Source: Chlorops oryzae (taxonomy: Eukaryota > Arthropoda > Insecta > Diptera > Chloropidae). From it: a stretch of 64,000 nucleotides of DNA. The DNA lies in NCBI GenBank assembly GCA_020466095.1, contig CM035808.1, positions 81,756,779 through 81,820,778 on the forward strand, written 5' to 3'. Numbering within the stretch: position 1 is the stretch's first letter; the number at the start of each line of letters is the position of its first letter. Of this stretch, positions 20,050 through 31,985 are shown in pieces. Under the pieces are notes generated by a model that was given only the letters and a program-made list of their open reading frames with translations, was not told the origin of the DNA and made no database searches. A program made the position numbers and the translations under genes.

Positions 20050-20662
20050 TAATCCCAATATAAGCATAAATGTATTTGGTCTTGATGGGAAAACAGTCTG
20101 TGTTATTGGTCCTTATTACAAGACAAAGAGTGTGAGGACAATGCATATTAATCTTCTCCTTTTGGAAAGAGAAGAGAACTTTCACTTTGTGTAGATTAAG
20201 AATATGTCAAGGTAAGCAGTATTCCAATGTTCAATATGCTAACTAATAAAACTAATTAATACAGAAATAATAAACATTTATTAATATTTGTCTTAACATT
20301 TTCAGATAAGTGCGAAAGCAGAGCACAAACCACGAAGGTGAAATTTATATGTGCAACTTTTGTTTACAATTTTTTTAAACTGAGAAAATTTATCAATTTT
20401 CGAAAACAAATAAATGTACCGTTTGTGGTGTACGCAGATTTTGAATGCTTGTTAGAAGAAATAAAAAGGAAGGAATCGGAAAATGTACAATCGCTTCAAG
20501 TACACAAACCGATTGCCTTTAATTATTTTATAAAATGTAGCTTTGACGACAGGCTAAATAAATTCGAGTCATATATCCAAAATCATGAAAATGATGAAAA
20601 TGCAAGCGAGAAGTTCATCAAAAAATTTTTTAATGATTGTTTACAATTATTGGAAAACAATG
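20050..20662 (+). pseudogene. Polinton family B DNA polymerase, piece 1 (N-terminal and exonuclease)
   Basis: A first block (MHINLLLLEREENFHF, IKNMSR) resembles the N-terminal region of Polinton-type protein-primed polymerases. It has one in-frame stop and is followed by a plausible intron with GTAAGC donor at 20212 and TTTTCAG acceptor ending at 20305. The second block has the exonuclease motif VPFVVYADFECLLEE (Asp and Glu of ExoI) and ends at 20662 where a BEL element is inserted. The gene continues at 25221. The enzyme would replicate the element's DNA from a protein primer. Collinearity of four pieces, not one motif, supports the call. Confidence 0.8.
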
Positions 20663-21324
20663 TGGTTCGTTCTTCGCCGCCGCGTCGTAGCCGGGCCCTT
20701 AGAGCACGGCGAAATAATTCTATTATCGCTTCCTTTTTCTCTCCTTTTGCCTCTTTGAAGTTCGAGTTCGAGCGAAAGCTGCTTTTCGATCGACAAAAAG
20801 GCACTCGTTTAGTGGACGGCGCCAACGAAACACGCGACCCCAAATTCTATTAAAACTCTTAGTCCGAACGTCGAACGAAAAATAAAAGTTGAAAATTCTA
20901 AAAACTAATCTCAGTGACGAAACTCGTGCGCGCAACTCCATCCGCCCGATCAGTGAAAAACAAAAAAAAACTATACAAAAAAAGTGAAAAACAAAAACCT
21001 ATAAAGCGTATTGAATTACAAAAATATATAAGAATTAAGTGAACTAGAAAAAAGGAAAAAGAACAAAAAAAATATAACAAAAAGTCAAGGTGAACTACGA
21101 CAAAAAAATATATAAGATCAAACTTTGAATTCAAACAAAACAAAAAAAACCAAAAAAAAAAAGAATAAACACAAAAAAAAAGGATAATTTAATATATCGT
21201 TCTACAATATAAAATAATCATCCGCGTCGCGCAAACCGACAAATCGAGCAGCGTACCCGGCACCCCCCAGGGTTATCAACAGAGTCAGGTACGCCTCTCT
21301 CATTTATTGCCCCTATCCTTAACA
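20663..21324 (+). repeat. 5' LTR of the deleted BEL element
   Basis: Begins TGGTTCGTTCTTCGCC (one base longer than TGTTCGTTC in the 3' copy) and ends CCTATCCTTAACA. Contains a long A-rich block (20950-21200). Confidence 0.9.
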
Positions 21325-21342
21325 TTTGGCGATCCTGCCAGG
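21325..21342 (+). promoter_or_regulatory. Primer binding site of the deleted BEL element
   Basis: TTTGGCGATCCTGCCAGG follows the LTR. Identical to the PBS of the minus-strand BEL element at 63970-63987. Confidence 0.85.
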
Positions 21343-22662
21343 AGCCTGGAAACAGGTTCTGGAGGACCAATCCTTGCAAGGAAGGATCGAGAAAGTAGGC
21401 CACGTTGTGTGTCACCCTTTACCGCTATTTGCCCTTCAGAAAAGTCAAGGGCAGCACGATCCAGGCACGTGACACACATCACCGTTTCGACTCATCCTTT
21501 CTCTTCATATTCGTATCACCTATCTCGCTCGCACACCCTTGTCGCCTTTGGTGGTGGTTTTTTGTGCACAACGAATATTGCAGACCAACAGCCATATAAC
21601 GGGTCTGCAAGCAACGTTAGATTTCTCGTTCCCTTTTTTGCGAACGAACACAGCCAGCATCAAGGCCTTGCGGTTGTTTGTTTTTTTTGTTTCATTGCTT
21701 TGCTTTGAAGTAGCGCCTGTACTTATATTCAATCTTCGTACGGGACAATTGTTGGGCTGGTCAGTTGCCACGCGGTGTGTCGCATCGAACATCAAACGTG
21801 ATCGAGTGGAATTGGTGCGGCTGAACTTGCCATAGCTATTGGAATCGCGGTTCGCCTGCAACCACACACACGCACAAGCTCTCGTTTTTTACGCTTTTCG
21901 CCGCAGTGACAAGGCAACTGAAAGCGTCGCTTTGAAGCTCGGTCGTTCAGTCGTTCTGTCGATCGCTATTGAAAGTCTCACCTTTCCTCTGCTGCTTGTG
22001 CGCTGCTTACGCGCAGTCTGTGCTCTGCCCGTGCGTATGAGAAATTGGCTTAGACAGCGTGCATGAAATTCTGCGACAGTGGGCAAACATTAGAAAAAAA
22101 TCATTTGAATTTGTCTCTTGGCGTATTGCAATTTCTCAAATTGGAATTGCTGACTTTACTAATATTTTGAAAAATTGGAATTCGATTTTAATAAAATTTA
22201 TTAACTCGTTTGGATTTTTTAATATTGAATCTGGGGTTGCAAGAATCTTGTGGGGGTGTTGCGAAAATAAAAGGCTGGAACTGGAAGTGCGCTACCGTCG
22301 GCATCGGTCCCACTATATTGCTACGATTTTCCTCCTCAATATACATTTATATTGCAGTACAGGAATTAATAACGATTCGCTACCAAGGCAGCAATTCCTA
22401 CGTTTGATTGCGTCTGATTTTGCGGCGCTCATCCGACGTCAAGCCTCGTTTTACCCTACGACCGGTTTTTTCCGCACCTGACTACGGTTGTGCCACTATT
22501 TAATTTTGTGTTGTCATCGAAAATTTCTGCATTTAATGAAATTAAATTTACGCGTGGGCAACTATATTCGATAATTGTGCTGAGATATTATTCGACATTT
22601 TTCATCTTTATTCCGGAAGCGCTGCACCTGATTTGCGATACCATTTCATCAAAGCTATCAAC
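21343..22662 (+). other. BEL leader region
   Basis: 1.3 kb between PBS and gag. No conserved ORF. The short open frames on both strands do not resemble anything and are considered fortuitous. Confidence 0.6.
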
Positions 22663-24280
22663 ATGTCCTTCGACTTTCAATTTAATGATGCCGTGGAGCA
22701 ACTTAAGAGCTTCTGCGACATGGTTATACACTCCGATCCCTTGAAACAAACGCAATCACTCATAGAAGTTGAAGACGAAGACATTATTTCTTATTGGGAA
22801 AGCGTTCATAACGCTTACAGCGCTGCTCGCTTCCATGAGGAATGGTCTGCCGAGGCTACTGCGCGCGCTCAGGTGACCTACAACGAATGTCGTGATCTCA
22901 AAATAATAGCTCGAGCACGACTAAATGATATGCTAAAGATCCACGTTCGAAATCGTCCACCGCTCTCCAGCACACACGAGCCTCCACAGTTCTCTCCGGC
23001 GCCTCCATCTAATAATTTTATCAAAGTACAACCCCAGCGTTGCCCCAACTGTCTCGCTCTTTGTGATCAAGAATCAAAATGTTCCACCAACTTTAACTGT
23101 ACGAAGTGCCAACAACGACATCACACTTTGTTGCCTTTTACGAGCGCGGCTGCAACACCGGACACGAAAGTTTCTACGCCCTCTTTGACATCTCCTCCAG
23201 AGATGGGCCCGTCTCCGACGAGCCAACCGCCGCATTTCCATGCGCCACCAGAGGCTTCGAGCTCCGTGAGCATCCCCTCCACGTCACAGGCACACTCGCA
23301 CGTCTCCATCGGCCTAACACAGGTGCTTTTGCCAACGGCCTTCGCACAAATTTTACATAATGGAGAACGATTCGTTGTCCGGGCGCTTTTAGATCAAGGT
23401 TCGCAGAGGACATTTTTGACCGAACGAATGCAGCTGCCGTTGAATTTGCCACCGATCCACAAAATCTGCAACGTATCTGGCATGGGTGGCCAATGCACCC
23501 ACATCGCGAAAAAGGAATGCATCATCACGCTCGCATCGCCTCGTTCTTCGTTCGAGGAGGAAATCGACGCCGTGGTGTTGCCGAAATTGACCAATTGGCT
23601 TCCAGCCAAAAGGGTCTCCAATTTGGATCCCCACGAGATCTCATCGTTGGAGCTCGCCTATCCCCGTTTTATGAATCCAGCCCGCATCGATATGGTCATC
23701 GGGTCTGATATCATGCCAAAACTACTGCGGCCGGGCGTCAAGATGAATGTCGGAGGAAGCCTAATTGCCCAAAATTCCGTCTTCGGTTGGTATTTGAGTG
23801 GGCCCATCGCCAGCGAAACCACCGGCGCGTTTACGACGCAGGTCTCCTCCGGAGACCCCCAAGAGTCACTCCACGAGTCGCTCAAATCATTACGGGAGCA
23901 GGAAGAAATTACGACCTCCCCTCCTCCTCTTCCAGAGGCCACATACACTGAAGAAGTTTATTCCCGAACCACTATTAGAAATTCGGATGGTAGATACGTC
24001 GTGCACCTACCATTTAAGGATAAATTTTTCAGAGCCGCTCTTCGCTTGGGCTCGTCACGATTTGGAGCGCTGATGCAGTATAGGAGACTGGAGACAAGGC
24101 TCGCAAAGCAGCCATTTATGCGCCACGCCTATAGTTCTGTTCTGTCTGAATACATCGCCTCCGATCATATGGGGCCACGCCCTGATTTTGCAATTATACG
24201 AGAAAATCATTTCTTTTCGTTCCATCACCCTCACCATGCCGTAATGCAGCCGGAAAGTACATCTACAAAGACTCGTAGCA
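22663..24280 (+). CDS. gag: Truncated BEL Gag-protease polyprotein with in-frame internal deletion
   Basis: Start chosen at MSFDFQFNDAVEQL, the first ATG beside the region homologous to the other BEL element. Gag N-terminus (about residues 1-125) is joined directly to the zinc-finger region (CPNCLALCDQ... CTKCQQRHHTLL): the capsid core of about 200 residues is missing and the first finger is degenerate. Then the aspartic protease (RALLDQGSQRTFLTERMQ), the IDMVIGSDIMPK and NSVFGWYLSGPI blocks, and the start of the reverse transcriptase linker. After KTR (near 24280) reverse transcriptase, RNase H and integrase are deleted. The frame stays open through the junction and even into the 3' LTR (to 24741), but that tail is out of frame with the natural 3' ORF. 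Confidence 0.85.
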
Positions 24281-24511
24281 TGGAAAGATCGTCGGTCTAC
24301 GTGGTGCGCGCCCAAGTGCACAGGCTGGGTCGGTGTCGCCGATTTCGGCAATGGGATCCAGGAAAACGCCGCCTCGATCAATCATCTATCGGGATCGGAC
24401 GCCTCCAATCCCGGGAGCGACAACATCGCCGCTCCAGCTCCAACCGGCGCCGACCAAGTGAGAGAAACCCTGCGCGAATTCTACGAATTTCTGCGGCAGA
24501 GGGAAAGATAA
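24281..24511 (+). pseudogene. Remnant of the BEL 3' accessory ORF
   Basis: In the frame one base after the polyprotein frame, sequence runs open to a stop at about 24511 and ends VRETLREFYEFLRQRER. This matches the end of the third ORF of the other BEL element (VISEVREFLLSRER), and in both copies the stop lies about 40 nt before the 3' LTR. The zinc-finger part has been deleted here. Conservation of this tail in two divergent copies supports the reality of the 3' ORF. Confidence 0.65.
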
Positions 24512-24551
24512 GGGAGAAAAAATATGGTTGCGTAGCGCAAGGCGGGCAGTA

Positions 24552-25220
24552 TGTTCGTTCTTCGCCGCCGCGTCGTAGCCGGGCCCATAGAGCACGGCGA
24601 AATAATTATATTATCGCTTCCTTTTTCTCTCCTTTTGCCTCTTTGAAGTTCGAGTTCGAGCGAAAGCTGCTTTTCGATCGACAAAAAGGCACTCGTTTAG
24701 TGGACGGCGCCAACGAAACACGCGACCCCAAATTCTATTAAAACTCGTAGTCCGAACGTCGAACGAAAAACAAAAGTTGAAAATTCGAAAAACTAATCTC
24801 AGTGACGAAACTCGTGCGCGCAACTCCATCCGCCCGATCAGTGAAAAACAAAAAAAAAACTATACAAACAAAGTGAAAAACAAAAACCTATAAAGCAAAT
24901 TGAATTACAAAAATATATAAGAATTAAGTGAACTACAAAAAAGGAAAAAGAACAAAAAAAATATAACAAAAAGTCAAGGTAAACTACGACAAAAAAAATA
25001 TTATATATAAGATCAAAATTTGAATTCAAACAAAACAAAAAAAAACCAAAAAAAAAAAGAAAAAACACAAAAAAAAAGGATAATTTAATATATCGTTCTA
25101 CAATATAAAATAATCAACCGCGTCGCGCAAACCGACAAATCGAGCAGCGTACCCGGCACCCCCCAGGGTTATCAACAGAGTCAGGAACGTCTCTCTCATT
25201 TATTGCCCCTATCCTTAACA
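24552..25220 (+). repeat. 3' LTR of the deleted BEL element
   Basis: Begins TGTTCGTTCTTCGCCG and ends CCTTAACA. Preceded by GTTGCGTAGCGCAAGGCGGG, which is conserved at the same place in the other BEL element. Confidence 0.9.
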
Positions 25221-25408
25221 AATGTTTTTATGGTTTAAAAAATTAACCCGCTTTCTCAAAGTCAACAGATTGCTGTAGATACTGCCAAAAATTGTCATAT
25301 TTGCGAGCTTCCCTTAGATCAAACAAAAGTGAGGGATCATTGTCATTTAGCTGGAAAATTTCGAGGTGCAGAACATTCGAAACGTAATTTAAGTTTTCAA
25401 CTTATTCG
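25221..25408 (+). pseudogene. Polinton DNA polymerase, piece 2
   Basis: After the BEL insertion the polymerase frame resumes. It shows the Cys/His motif CHICELPLDQ...DHCHL and GKFRGAEHSKRNL, typical of this family between the exonuclease motifs. One in-frame stop near 25238. It ends in AACTTATTCG (25399-25408), repeated at 32340 after the Jockey element. Confidence 0.85.
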
Positions 25409-26159
25409 CCACACTGGCAACACTTCGCCGCGTTCAGCTGTGTTTTTCAAGCGCACAAATTCAAAGTTTTAAAATTCAAATTTAGAAGTAATCGACTAGA
25501 CAGAAATCCTACGCGCTATGTCGTTTTTTCCTCGCGAGTGGCTGAGTGGTGTTATCCAGCCAGTTAGCTACTTGTGGGCAGTGATCTGAAGAGTTGAAAT
25601 AAAAAATTTCCTCTAAGATAAGTATTTCATATTCCAAGTCATTCCTATTTGATACAAAAACACTTTTATAGAAAGAAAGCTGCTTGCCGCAGCTGACTCA
25701 GCTCTCAGCCGATGCCAATTGTCCATTCACCAAAAAGCTCTTGGAAAAGCTCTGCTAAATGCTCTAGTAGCATCGACACAAACCATGGTATGGTAGTCGT
25801 CGAAGATGATGAAGATCAAGTTTCAAAAGTTGTGCAACTACCCAGCAAGCAGTTTCTTCACGAAAACTAAACTTCCATCCAGTCCGAATCGAGCAGCCAG
25901 TTTTCAATGCTGAGAAGCCAGTTCCAAAGGCAACGCTCCAACTCCACCAGTGCAATAAATCTGAATTCAACAGAGAAAAACATCTCAAATAAATTATATC
26001 AAGCTGAGGCCGCAGCATCTCCTATTTCAACCGCTAAAATAACAAATAACCCAATGAACTCAGGTAATGTAGCTGTTGATGCGGTTATTAAGTCGAACAA
26101 TACTGTAAAAAAACAAAGCGAACAGCAAGCGGTACTTATTGGCATGAATCGCTACGTCA

Positions 26160-27930
26160 CACTATGGGAAAAAATTCCAAAAGGCTGGCCAAAACCGCGA
26201 ATTTCTTTTTTTGTATTCCGACAATTTTTCGAACGCACCTCGTTATAAAACATTTGGACTGTCAAATTCTAGGAACCGCAATGATGTGGTATGAATAGCT
26301 TGCGTTAGCTTTCAGTTTAAATCTAGCAGTCAAGCGAGTGGTATCGCGCGCATAACTTGACCGGAAAAAAGCACTGTTCGTTAAAGTTTTGTAAGAAACT
26401 GAGAAGCCGTTCGATTGAAATTGTGTTATATGTCCGAGAACCAGGAAGATATGTAGAAGTTAAATACATAAACCGCGATTCTAAATTTTGAACTGCATAA
26501 TAGCTAGTTTAGAACAAACTATAGGCAAAATATGTGTTTTTATACCCAGCGTAAGCGGGGTATATTAGTTTTGTGCAAATCTTGTAACAGGGAGAATTAA
26601 GCTCCGGAGATATAGAAAAATATATATAGAAATGATCAGGATCAAAAACTGAATCGATTTAGACATGTCCGTCTGACCGTCTGTCCGTCTGTCCGTCTGT
26701 CCGTCCGTCCGTGGTCGGATCTCCTCCAAACGGCGAAATTTGGCACACATGTATATCGGGGTCCGAGTATGATCCCAAGTAAAAATGAGAGACATCCGCC
26801 CACTGCCACGCCCACAAATGAATTTATTGTGTTTTCAATAAAATGCTAGTAACTTGCGAACCACTCAACACATTTTATTGATATTTGGTGTGCTGGTAAA
26901 CTAAGAAAAGGGACATATCCTGGCAAAAACTGGACGCCGCCCTCTTCGAGCCACGCCCACAAACAAGCCCAAAAATAAGGGCTTATCGTAACTTGTGAAT
27001 TAAAAGGCGTAGAAGCTTCAAATTCGCAGCATAGGTTGACCAAGGCAAATGAAAGGTGTAGGAACAAAAATTTATGTAGCCCGCCTACTGCCACGCCCAC
27101 AAATAGAGAATTTTCGCAACAAATTCAAATTCGCAACATAGGTTCACCAAGGCGAATGAAATGTGTAGGAAAAAATTTTATACGGCCCGCCCACTGCCAC
27201 GCCCACAAATGAAGATTTTTCGTAACTTCCGAAGTAAAAGGCGTAGAAGCTTCAAATTCGCAACATAGGTTCACCAAGGCGAATGAAAGGTGTAGGGAAA
27301 TAATTTATGTTGCCCTCCCACTGCCACGCCCACAAATAGAGAAGCAAAACATAGTGCGCTCATAATGTCGGGACGCTGGGTATTTCAAAGTCGGGCTTGA
27401 CCGACTTTAGCTTTCTTACTTGTTTGTTTGTTGAAATATCATATTTAATGATGGAAATAAAAAAGGTCCACATTGTTCCGCAGTCAATTGTGTTCAGATC
27501 TACTTGTTACAGACCTGTCATTATAAATCATCGAAAAATTTTGGCGTCCACCTTGCTATTCTTCTATGATGTATTGATTTTTAAAATTGTCTAACGAAAA
27601 ATTGTCACAAAATTTGCACATTCTCAAGATGAAACCTCTGATACTGACTAGCTTTGAATATGTATTGTGGTTTTTGTATAATGAGATGTAAATTACGGTA
27701 AAGCACATGTAAAAATTTCGTTTTATAACTAAAACATATTCTATATATAATATGAAATATACCTACAAAAAAGTAGAAAAAATGTTCAAAGCTTCACTTT
27801 GAAAAAAATCCGCCATATTATATTCGCAATTTTTTTTTTTTTTTGAAAATTCTAACTCACCTACCTGAAACACCCTCAAAACCAAAGTTTTGGATTTTTG
27901 GCCAGGTTTTTGGGATTTTTTCCCATAGTG
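26160..27930. mobile_element. Transib-type DNA transposon, non-autonomous
   Basis: Left end CACTATGGGAAAAAATTCC (26160) and right end, on the opposite strand, CACTATGGGAAAAAATCCC (27930): inverted repeats of about 35 bp with few mismatches. Flanked by the 5-bp duplication CGTCA (26155-26159; 27931-27935). The CACWATG start with a 5-bp, CG-containing duplication is the hallmark of Transib, the superfamily related to RAG1. No transposase frame found. It contains a mini-me repeat. Confidence 0.85.
26538..27423 (+). mobile_element. mini-me/DINE-type (Helitron-related) repeat
   Basis: Starts TTTTATACCCAGCGTAAGCG and ends with a CGGGCTTGACCGACTTTAGC stem-loop-like terminus and CTTACTTG. It has the diagnostic (GTCY)n tract (GTCCGTCTGTCCGTCTGTCC, 26670-26715) and a body of degenerate repeats around CTGCCACGCCCACAAAT (26803, 27088, 27194, 27321). 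This family of short repeats is widespread in flies and lacks coding capacity. Confidence 0.8.
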
Positions 27931-29094
27931 CGTCAATATAATTAAAAGAAAAAGAAGCCCAACTGCAAACAATGCCAACAGGGCTAAACTAAATAAAACG
28001 GAAACCGTATCCACTCCGCCTAGTACTCTATCGGGTAACCGCTTTGCTCTTTTATCAGAAAATCTAAATGATAAATCATCTAAAAATGAGCCCAGTAAAG
28101 AATTCAAACCGCCTCCAATTTATTTGCGGGAGCGTAGCTCCAATGCACTAGTTGCCAGTTTAGCAAGCCTCCTAAACAATAGCAACTTCCATGTTGTTCC
28201 CTTAACTAGAGGAAACATTCACGAAACTAAAATCCAAATTGATTCTGAGGCTAGCTATCGCAAAGTTGTTAATCAATTTGAAAAGGGAAAAAAGAATTTC
28301 TATACATACCAGCTTAAAAGTAGCAAAGGTATTTCAGTCGTGATTAAAGGTATTGAAGGAGACGTTGATCCAAACGATATAAAAAATGCTCTCGGCGAAC
28401 AGGGCTTTCATGCTAGAGCAGTAATAAATATAATAAACAAAGAAAAAATACCGCAGCCAATGTTTAGAGTTGACCTTCTTCCAGATAACTTAAAGCTTTA
28501 AAAAAATGAAAGCCATCCCATTTATAACTTGATGTACTTATTGCATCGTAAAATGACCGTGGAAGAGCCTCACAAACGAAATGGGCCAGTACAATGCAAT
28601 AATTGCCAAGAGTTTGGTCATACCAAAACTTACTGCACTCTGCGTACAGTGTGTGTAATATGTGGTGAACTTCACCACAGTTCCGTGTGTAGTAAAAAAT
28701 CGCAAAACGACCGCAATTTAGAAAAATGTAGCAACTGCCAAGGTAATCATACTGCAAATTACCAAGGCTGTATAGTTTACAAAAATCTTAAGCAGCGTCT
28801 TGATATCCGAAAGCAAATGTCTCGAAATCAAATTAAAAATACATTTGTTCCTTTAACCACGCCATCCTCGAACATAGCTAGTGTTGCTTTTACTCCAGGT
28901 GTTTCCTATGCAAATGCATTGAAGGCAGGCATTCCATCAAATCAGTTCACACCTTCCAACTCAAATAGCAATCTTGAATAAATGATATCATCTCTTACTC
29001 AAAGTATTTCTAACTTTATGCAGGCGATGCAAAAATCCGTCGACACAATTGTGGAAATGCAGACTTAGTTAATGACAGCTCTTCTTTCGAAAAT

Positions 29095-31947
29095 ATGAGC
29101 AGTTTAAAAATGTGTGCATGGAATTCTAACGGCTTAAGCCGGCATAAGCTAGAAACCCAAAATTTTTTAATTCGTGAATCCGTTGGTGTATTGTTTCTCT
29201 CAGAAACTCACTTAACTAATAAATGCTTCTTCGCAATTCCTGGACATATATTTTACAAAACCAATCATCCAGATGGTAAAGCACACGGCGGTACAGGCAT
29301 TCTTATCCGTAAGAGAATTAGGCACTTCCTAATGGATTCGTATGCAACTACTTTTATACAAGCAACAACAATAAGTATTTGGGCTAATAGCAAAAGCATG
29401 TCAGTCTCGGCGGTATACCGCTCACCGGGTAACACTATTTCAGAAAAAATGTATATAGATTTCTTCAAAACCCTCGGTGATAAATTCATCGCAGCTGGAG
29501 ATTATAATGCAAAGCACACCCTCTGGGGTTCCCGTCTTTGGAATCCTAAAGGTGCTCAACTATATAGGGCAATTATGAATAAAAATAACAATCTCGACTT
29601 TGTTTTTCCTAGGAAACCTACTTATTGGCCAGCGGACCCAAATAAATTACCAGATCTTATAGATTTTGGCATTATCAAAGGGATTAAAAGAGAATCCATA
29701 TCAACATATACAACGTTTGGTCTGTCTTCAGATCATTCTCCAGTGTTATTCCTATTGAACGAAAGACCAAAACAAGTTGATATTCCCCACAGATTAACAA
29801 ATTTCAATACCAATTGGCTTAAATACAAAAAGTATATAAGCTCACATATACACACCAATTACAAAATCGAAAGTAAAGAGCATATTGATGACGCCGTGAC
29901 AGTTCTTACTTCTATGTTGACTTCAGCAGCAGAGAACTCTACGCCTAAGTACATTAAAACGGAAAAGGTGTCCTTTACAAATGCTGAAATAGAAAATCTG
30001 GTGGCCTGTAAAAGAAGATGCAGGAGGGAATGGCAACAAACTCGATCACCAGCAGCTAAATATAGATTGAAAGAAGCGGAAAATAAGCTCAAAGCAGCCC
30101 TTTCGAGGGAGAAACAATTTGAACAACATAAATTTGTGGAAAACCTTACTCCGAAAGGCAAAAATCAAAAATCCTTATGGCAATCAATACGTGGGGTGAA
30201 GACTCCGGTCGAAAGTGAATTCCCTATTAGAGTTCCTAACGGTGGGTGGGCGCGTAACGACGAAGAGGAGGCTAACGTGTTTGCTTTGCACCTTAGTAAG
30301 GTATTTCAACCAAATCCAGGTAGTTTTGATCACCCTGTTACACAAAGTTCTGAAAACACTCAAAAATTGCACTACGAAATCATTGACGTCATCAAGAATA
30401 AATTAGTCTGCAAAAAAACTCCGAAAATGTAAAAAAAAAACTTACCTCTTATTGCAGTGGTGTTTTTAACAAACCTTTTTAATGCAATTATAAAGTATGG
30501 ACATTTTCCACAGGACTGGAAGAGATCGGTCATAATTATGGTACGGAAACCAGGTAAAGATCCTTCTCAAGCCTCATCCTACAGGCCGATTAGTCTTCTT
30601 CCTTGTCTCTCGAAACTAGTTGCAAAACTACTTATTCCGAAATTGTCGTCATTCTTACTAGAACAAAACATTATTCGCTCTCATCAGTTTGGATTTCGGG
30701 AAAAACACGGTACAATCGAGCAAGTTAATCGAATTACAAACCAAATAAGAATCGCATACGAAAAAAAAGAATACTGCTCGGCGGTATTTTTAGATATTCA
30801 ACCAGCATTCGACAAAGTATGGCATGATGGGCTGAAATTTAAAATCAGGCAATTACTCCCTCAAAATGTTCATGCAGTCTTAAATTCTTATCTGAGTAAT
30901 AGAAAATTCCAAGTAAAACAAAATTCATTTATAACAAAAGACTTTGTAATTAATGCCGGAGTTCCGCAAGGAAGCGTTGCCGGTCCTTTTTTATACCTTT
31001 TATTTACAGCTGACATTCCTATTAGTGGTCAAATTTTCACATCGACGTTTGCTGATGATACAGCATTTCTAAGTAGACACAAAAACGTGGTGATGGCAAC
31101 CAACGAGCTCCAAGCGCATTTAAATAATATCCAAAACTGGTTATCCCGTTGGCGTATTAAAGTTAACGAACAAAAATCTCGTCACATTATATTCACACTT
31201 ATAAGAGGCGTCTCTCCTGACGCATTCCTAAATAACATTCGAATCCCTCAAGTTGAAGAAATAACATACCTCGGAGTTCATTTAGATAGAAGGCTGACCT
31301 GGCGCAAGCATATCGAAGCGAAGCGGACTCAGATGAAACTTAAAGCAATTAGCTTGCACTGGCTAATGAAAAGTCGTTCCCCCCTAAAACTTGATTATAA
31401 AATCCTGTTATATAATCAAGATATAAAACCGATATGGACGTACGGTTTACAACTCTACGGAAACGCAAGTGCTTCAAATATAGATATTCTGCAAAGAGCT
31501 CAGTCCAAAGTCCTGAGATCAATAACAGGAGCTCCATGGTTCATTAAAAATGAACACATCCATAGAGATCTAAAGGTACAGATGGTTAAAATCAGAATTT
31601 ATGAAGATAAAGCAAAAATATCGCCAAAAATTGCAATCTCATGTAAATCTCCTCGCCAGAGAACTCGCAACTACGTCCTCTCTTTCGCGATTAAAAAGAA
31701 AGGACAGACCGACTTTCCCATTCGATGCTTAGAATTCCACTTACTTAAACATATTGCATTCCACTGCATGACCGCGGTTCCTGATTGCGCTTGTGCTTCC
31801 TTGCACCTCGGTAAAATAATACTCCAGCATTCCATTGCACGAACGCGATTCCTAACTACGTTTATGCTTACTTGCACTACGCTTGTGCTTCCTTGCACTT
31901 CGGTAAAACAATACTCAAGCATTCCATTGCACGAACGCGATTCCTAA
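29095..31947 (+). pseudogene. Jockey copy 1 ORF2 (endonuclease and reverse transcriptase), frame broken
   Basis: Endonuclease domain from 29095: WNSNGLSRHKLE, LSETHL, AVYRSPG, AAGDYNAKH and SSDHSPV are the AP-endonuclease motifs. The first frame stops at 30430; comparison with copy 2 shows about ten residues deleted there (KKAPGFDF...). The second frame, 30457-31947, has the reverse transcriptase motifs: SYRPISLLP, AVFLDIQPAFDKVWHDGL, AGVPQGSVAGP and the catalytic FADDTAF. The C-terminal end degenerates into 3' UTR repeats, so the natural stop is probably earlier than 31947. The enzyme would nick target DNA and copy RNA in situ. Confidence 0.9.
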
Positions 31948-31985
31948 CTACGTTTGTGCTTCTTTGCACTCTTCCGGTAAAATAA
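31758..31985 (+). repeat. 3' UTR repeats of Jockey copy 1
   Basis: The block ATTCCATTGCACGAACGCG...TTGTGCTTCCTTGCAC recurs starting at 31758, 31829 and 31921 (degenerate first copy, spacing 71 and 92 bp). Confidence 0.75.

Larger units (their letters stand above)
20663..25220 (+). mobile_element. Deleted BEL/Pao element inserted in the Polinton polymerase
   Basis: LTRs at 20663-21324 and 24552-25220 and flanking AATG (20659-20662 and 25221-25224). The interior is only 3.2 kb against 7.4 kb in the related element at 55970-64000: the capsid core of gag and everything from reverse transcriptase through integrase are missing. Roughly a dozen or more differences separate the LTRs. Non-autonomous as it stands. 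Confidence 0.92.
25907..28981 (+). pseudogene. Jockey copy 1 ORF1 (nucleic-acid-binding protein), split by Transib
   Basis: Starts MLRSQFQRQRS at 25907, matching the start of copy 2. It is interrupted at 26160 by a DNA transposon and resumes at 27931 in an open frame. A single in-frame TAA at 28499 follows DLLPDNLKL, then the frame continues to 28981. The C-terminal half has three zinc knuckles: CNNCQEFGHTKTYC, CVICGELHHSSVC and CSNCQGNHTANYQGC. Jockey ORF1 binds element RNA in a ribonucleoprotein. The middle region (YQLKSSKGISVVIKGIE) corresponds to the RRM-like part common to this clade. Confidence 0.88.

Noticed and set aside
20338..20853. One protein of 171 residues spanning polymerase and LTR sequence
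   Set aside because: The last third is BEL LTR; the polymerase part ends at the insertion point 20662.
24512..24741. Extension of the deleted BEL polyprotein into the 3' LTR
   Set aside because: The frame is accidental: it is out of frame with the natural 3' ORF and continues into LTR sequence that also gives an open frame in the 5' LTR (20663-20853).
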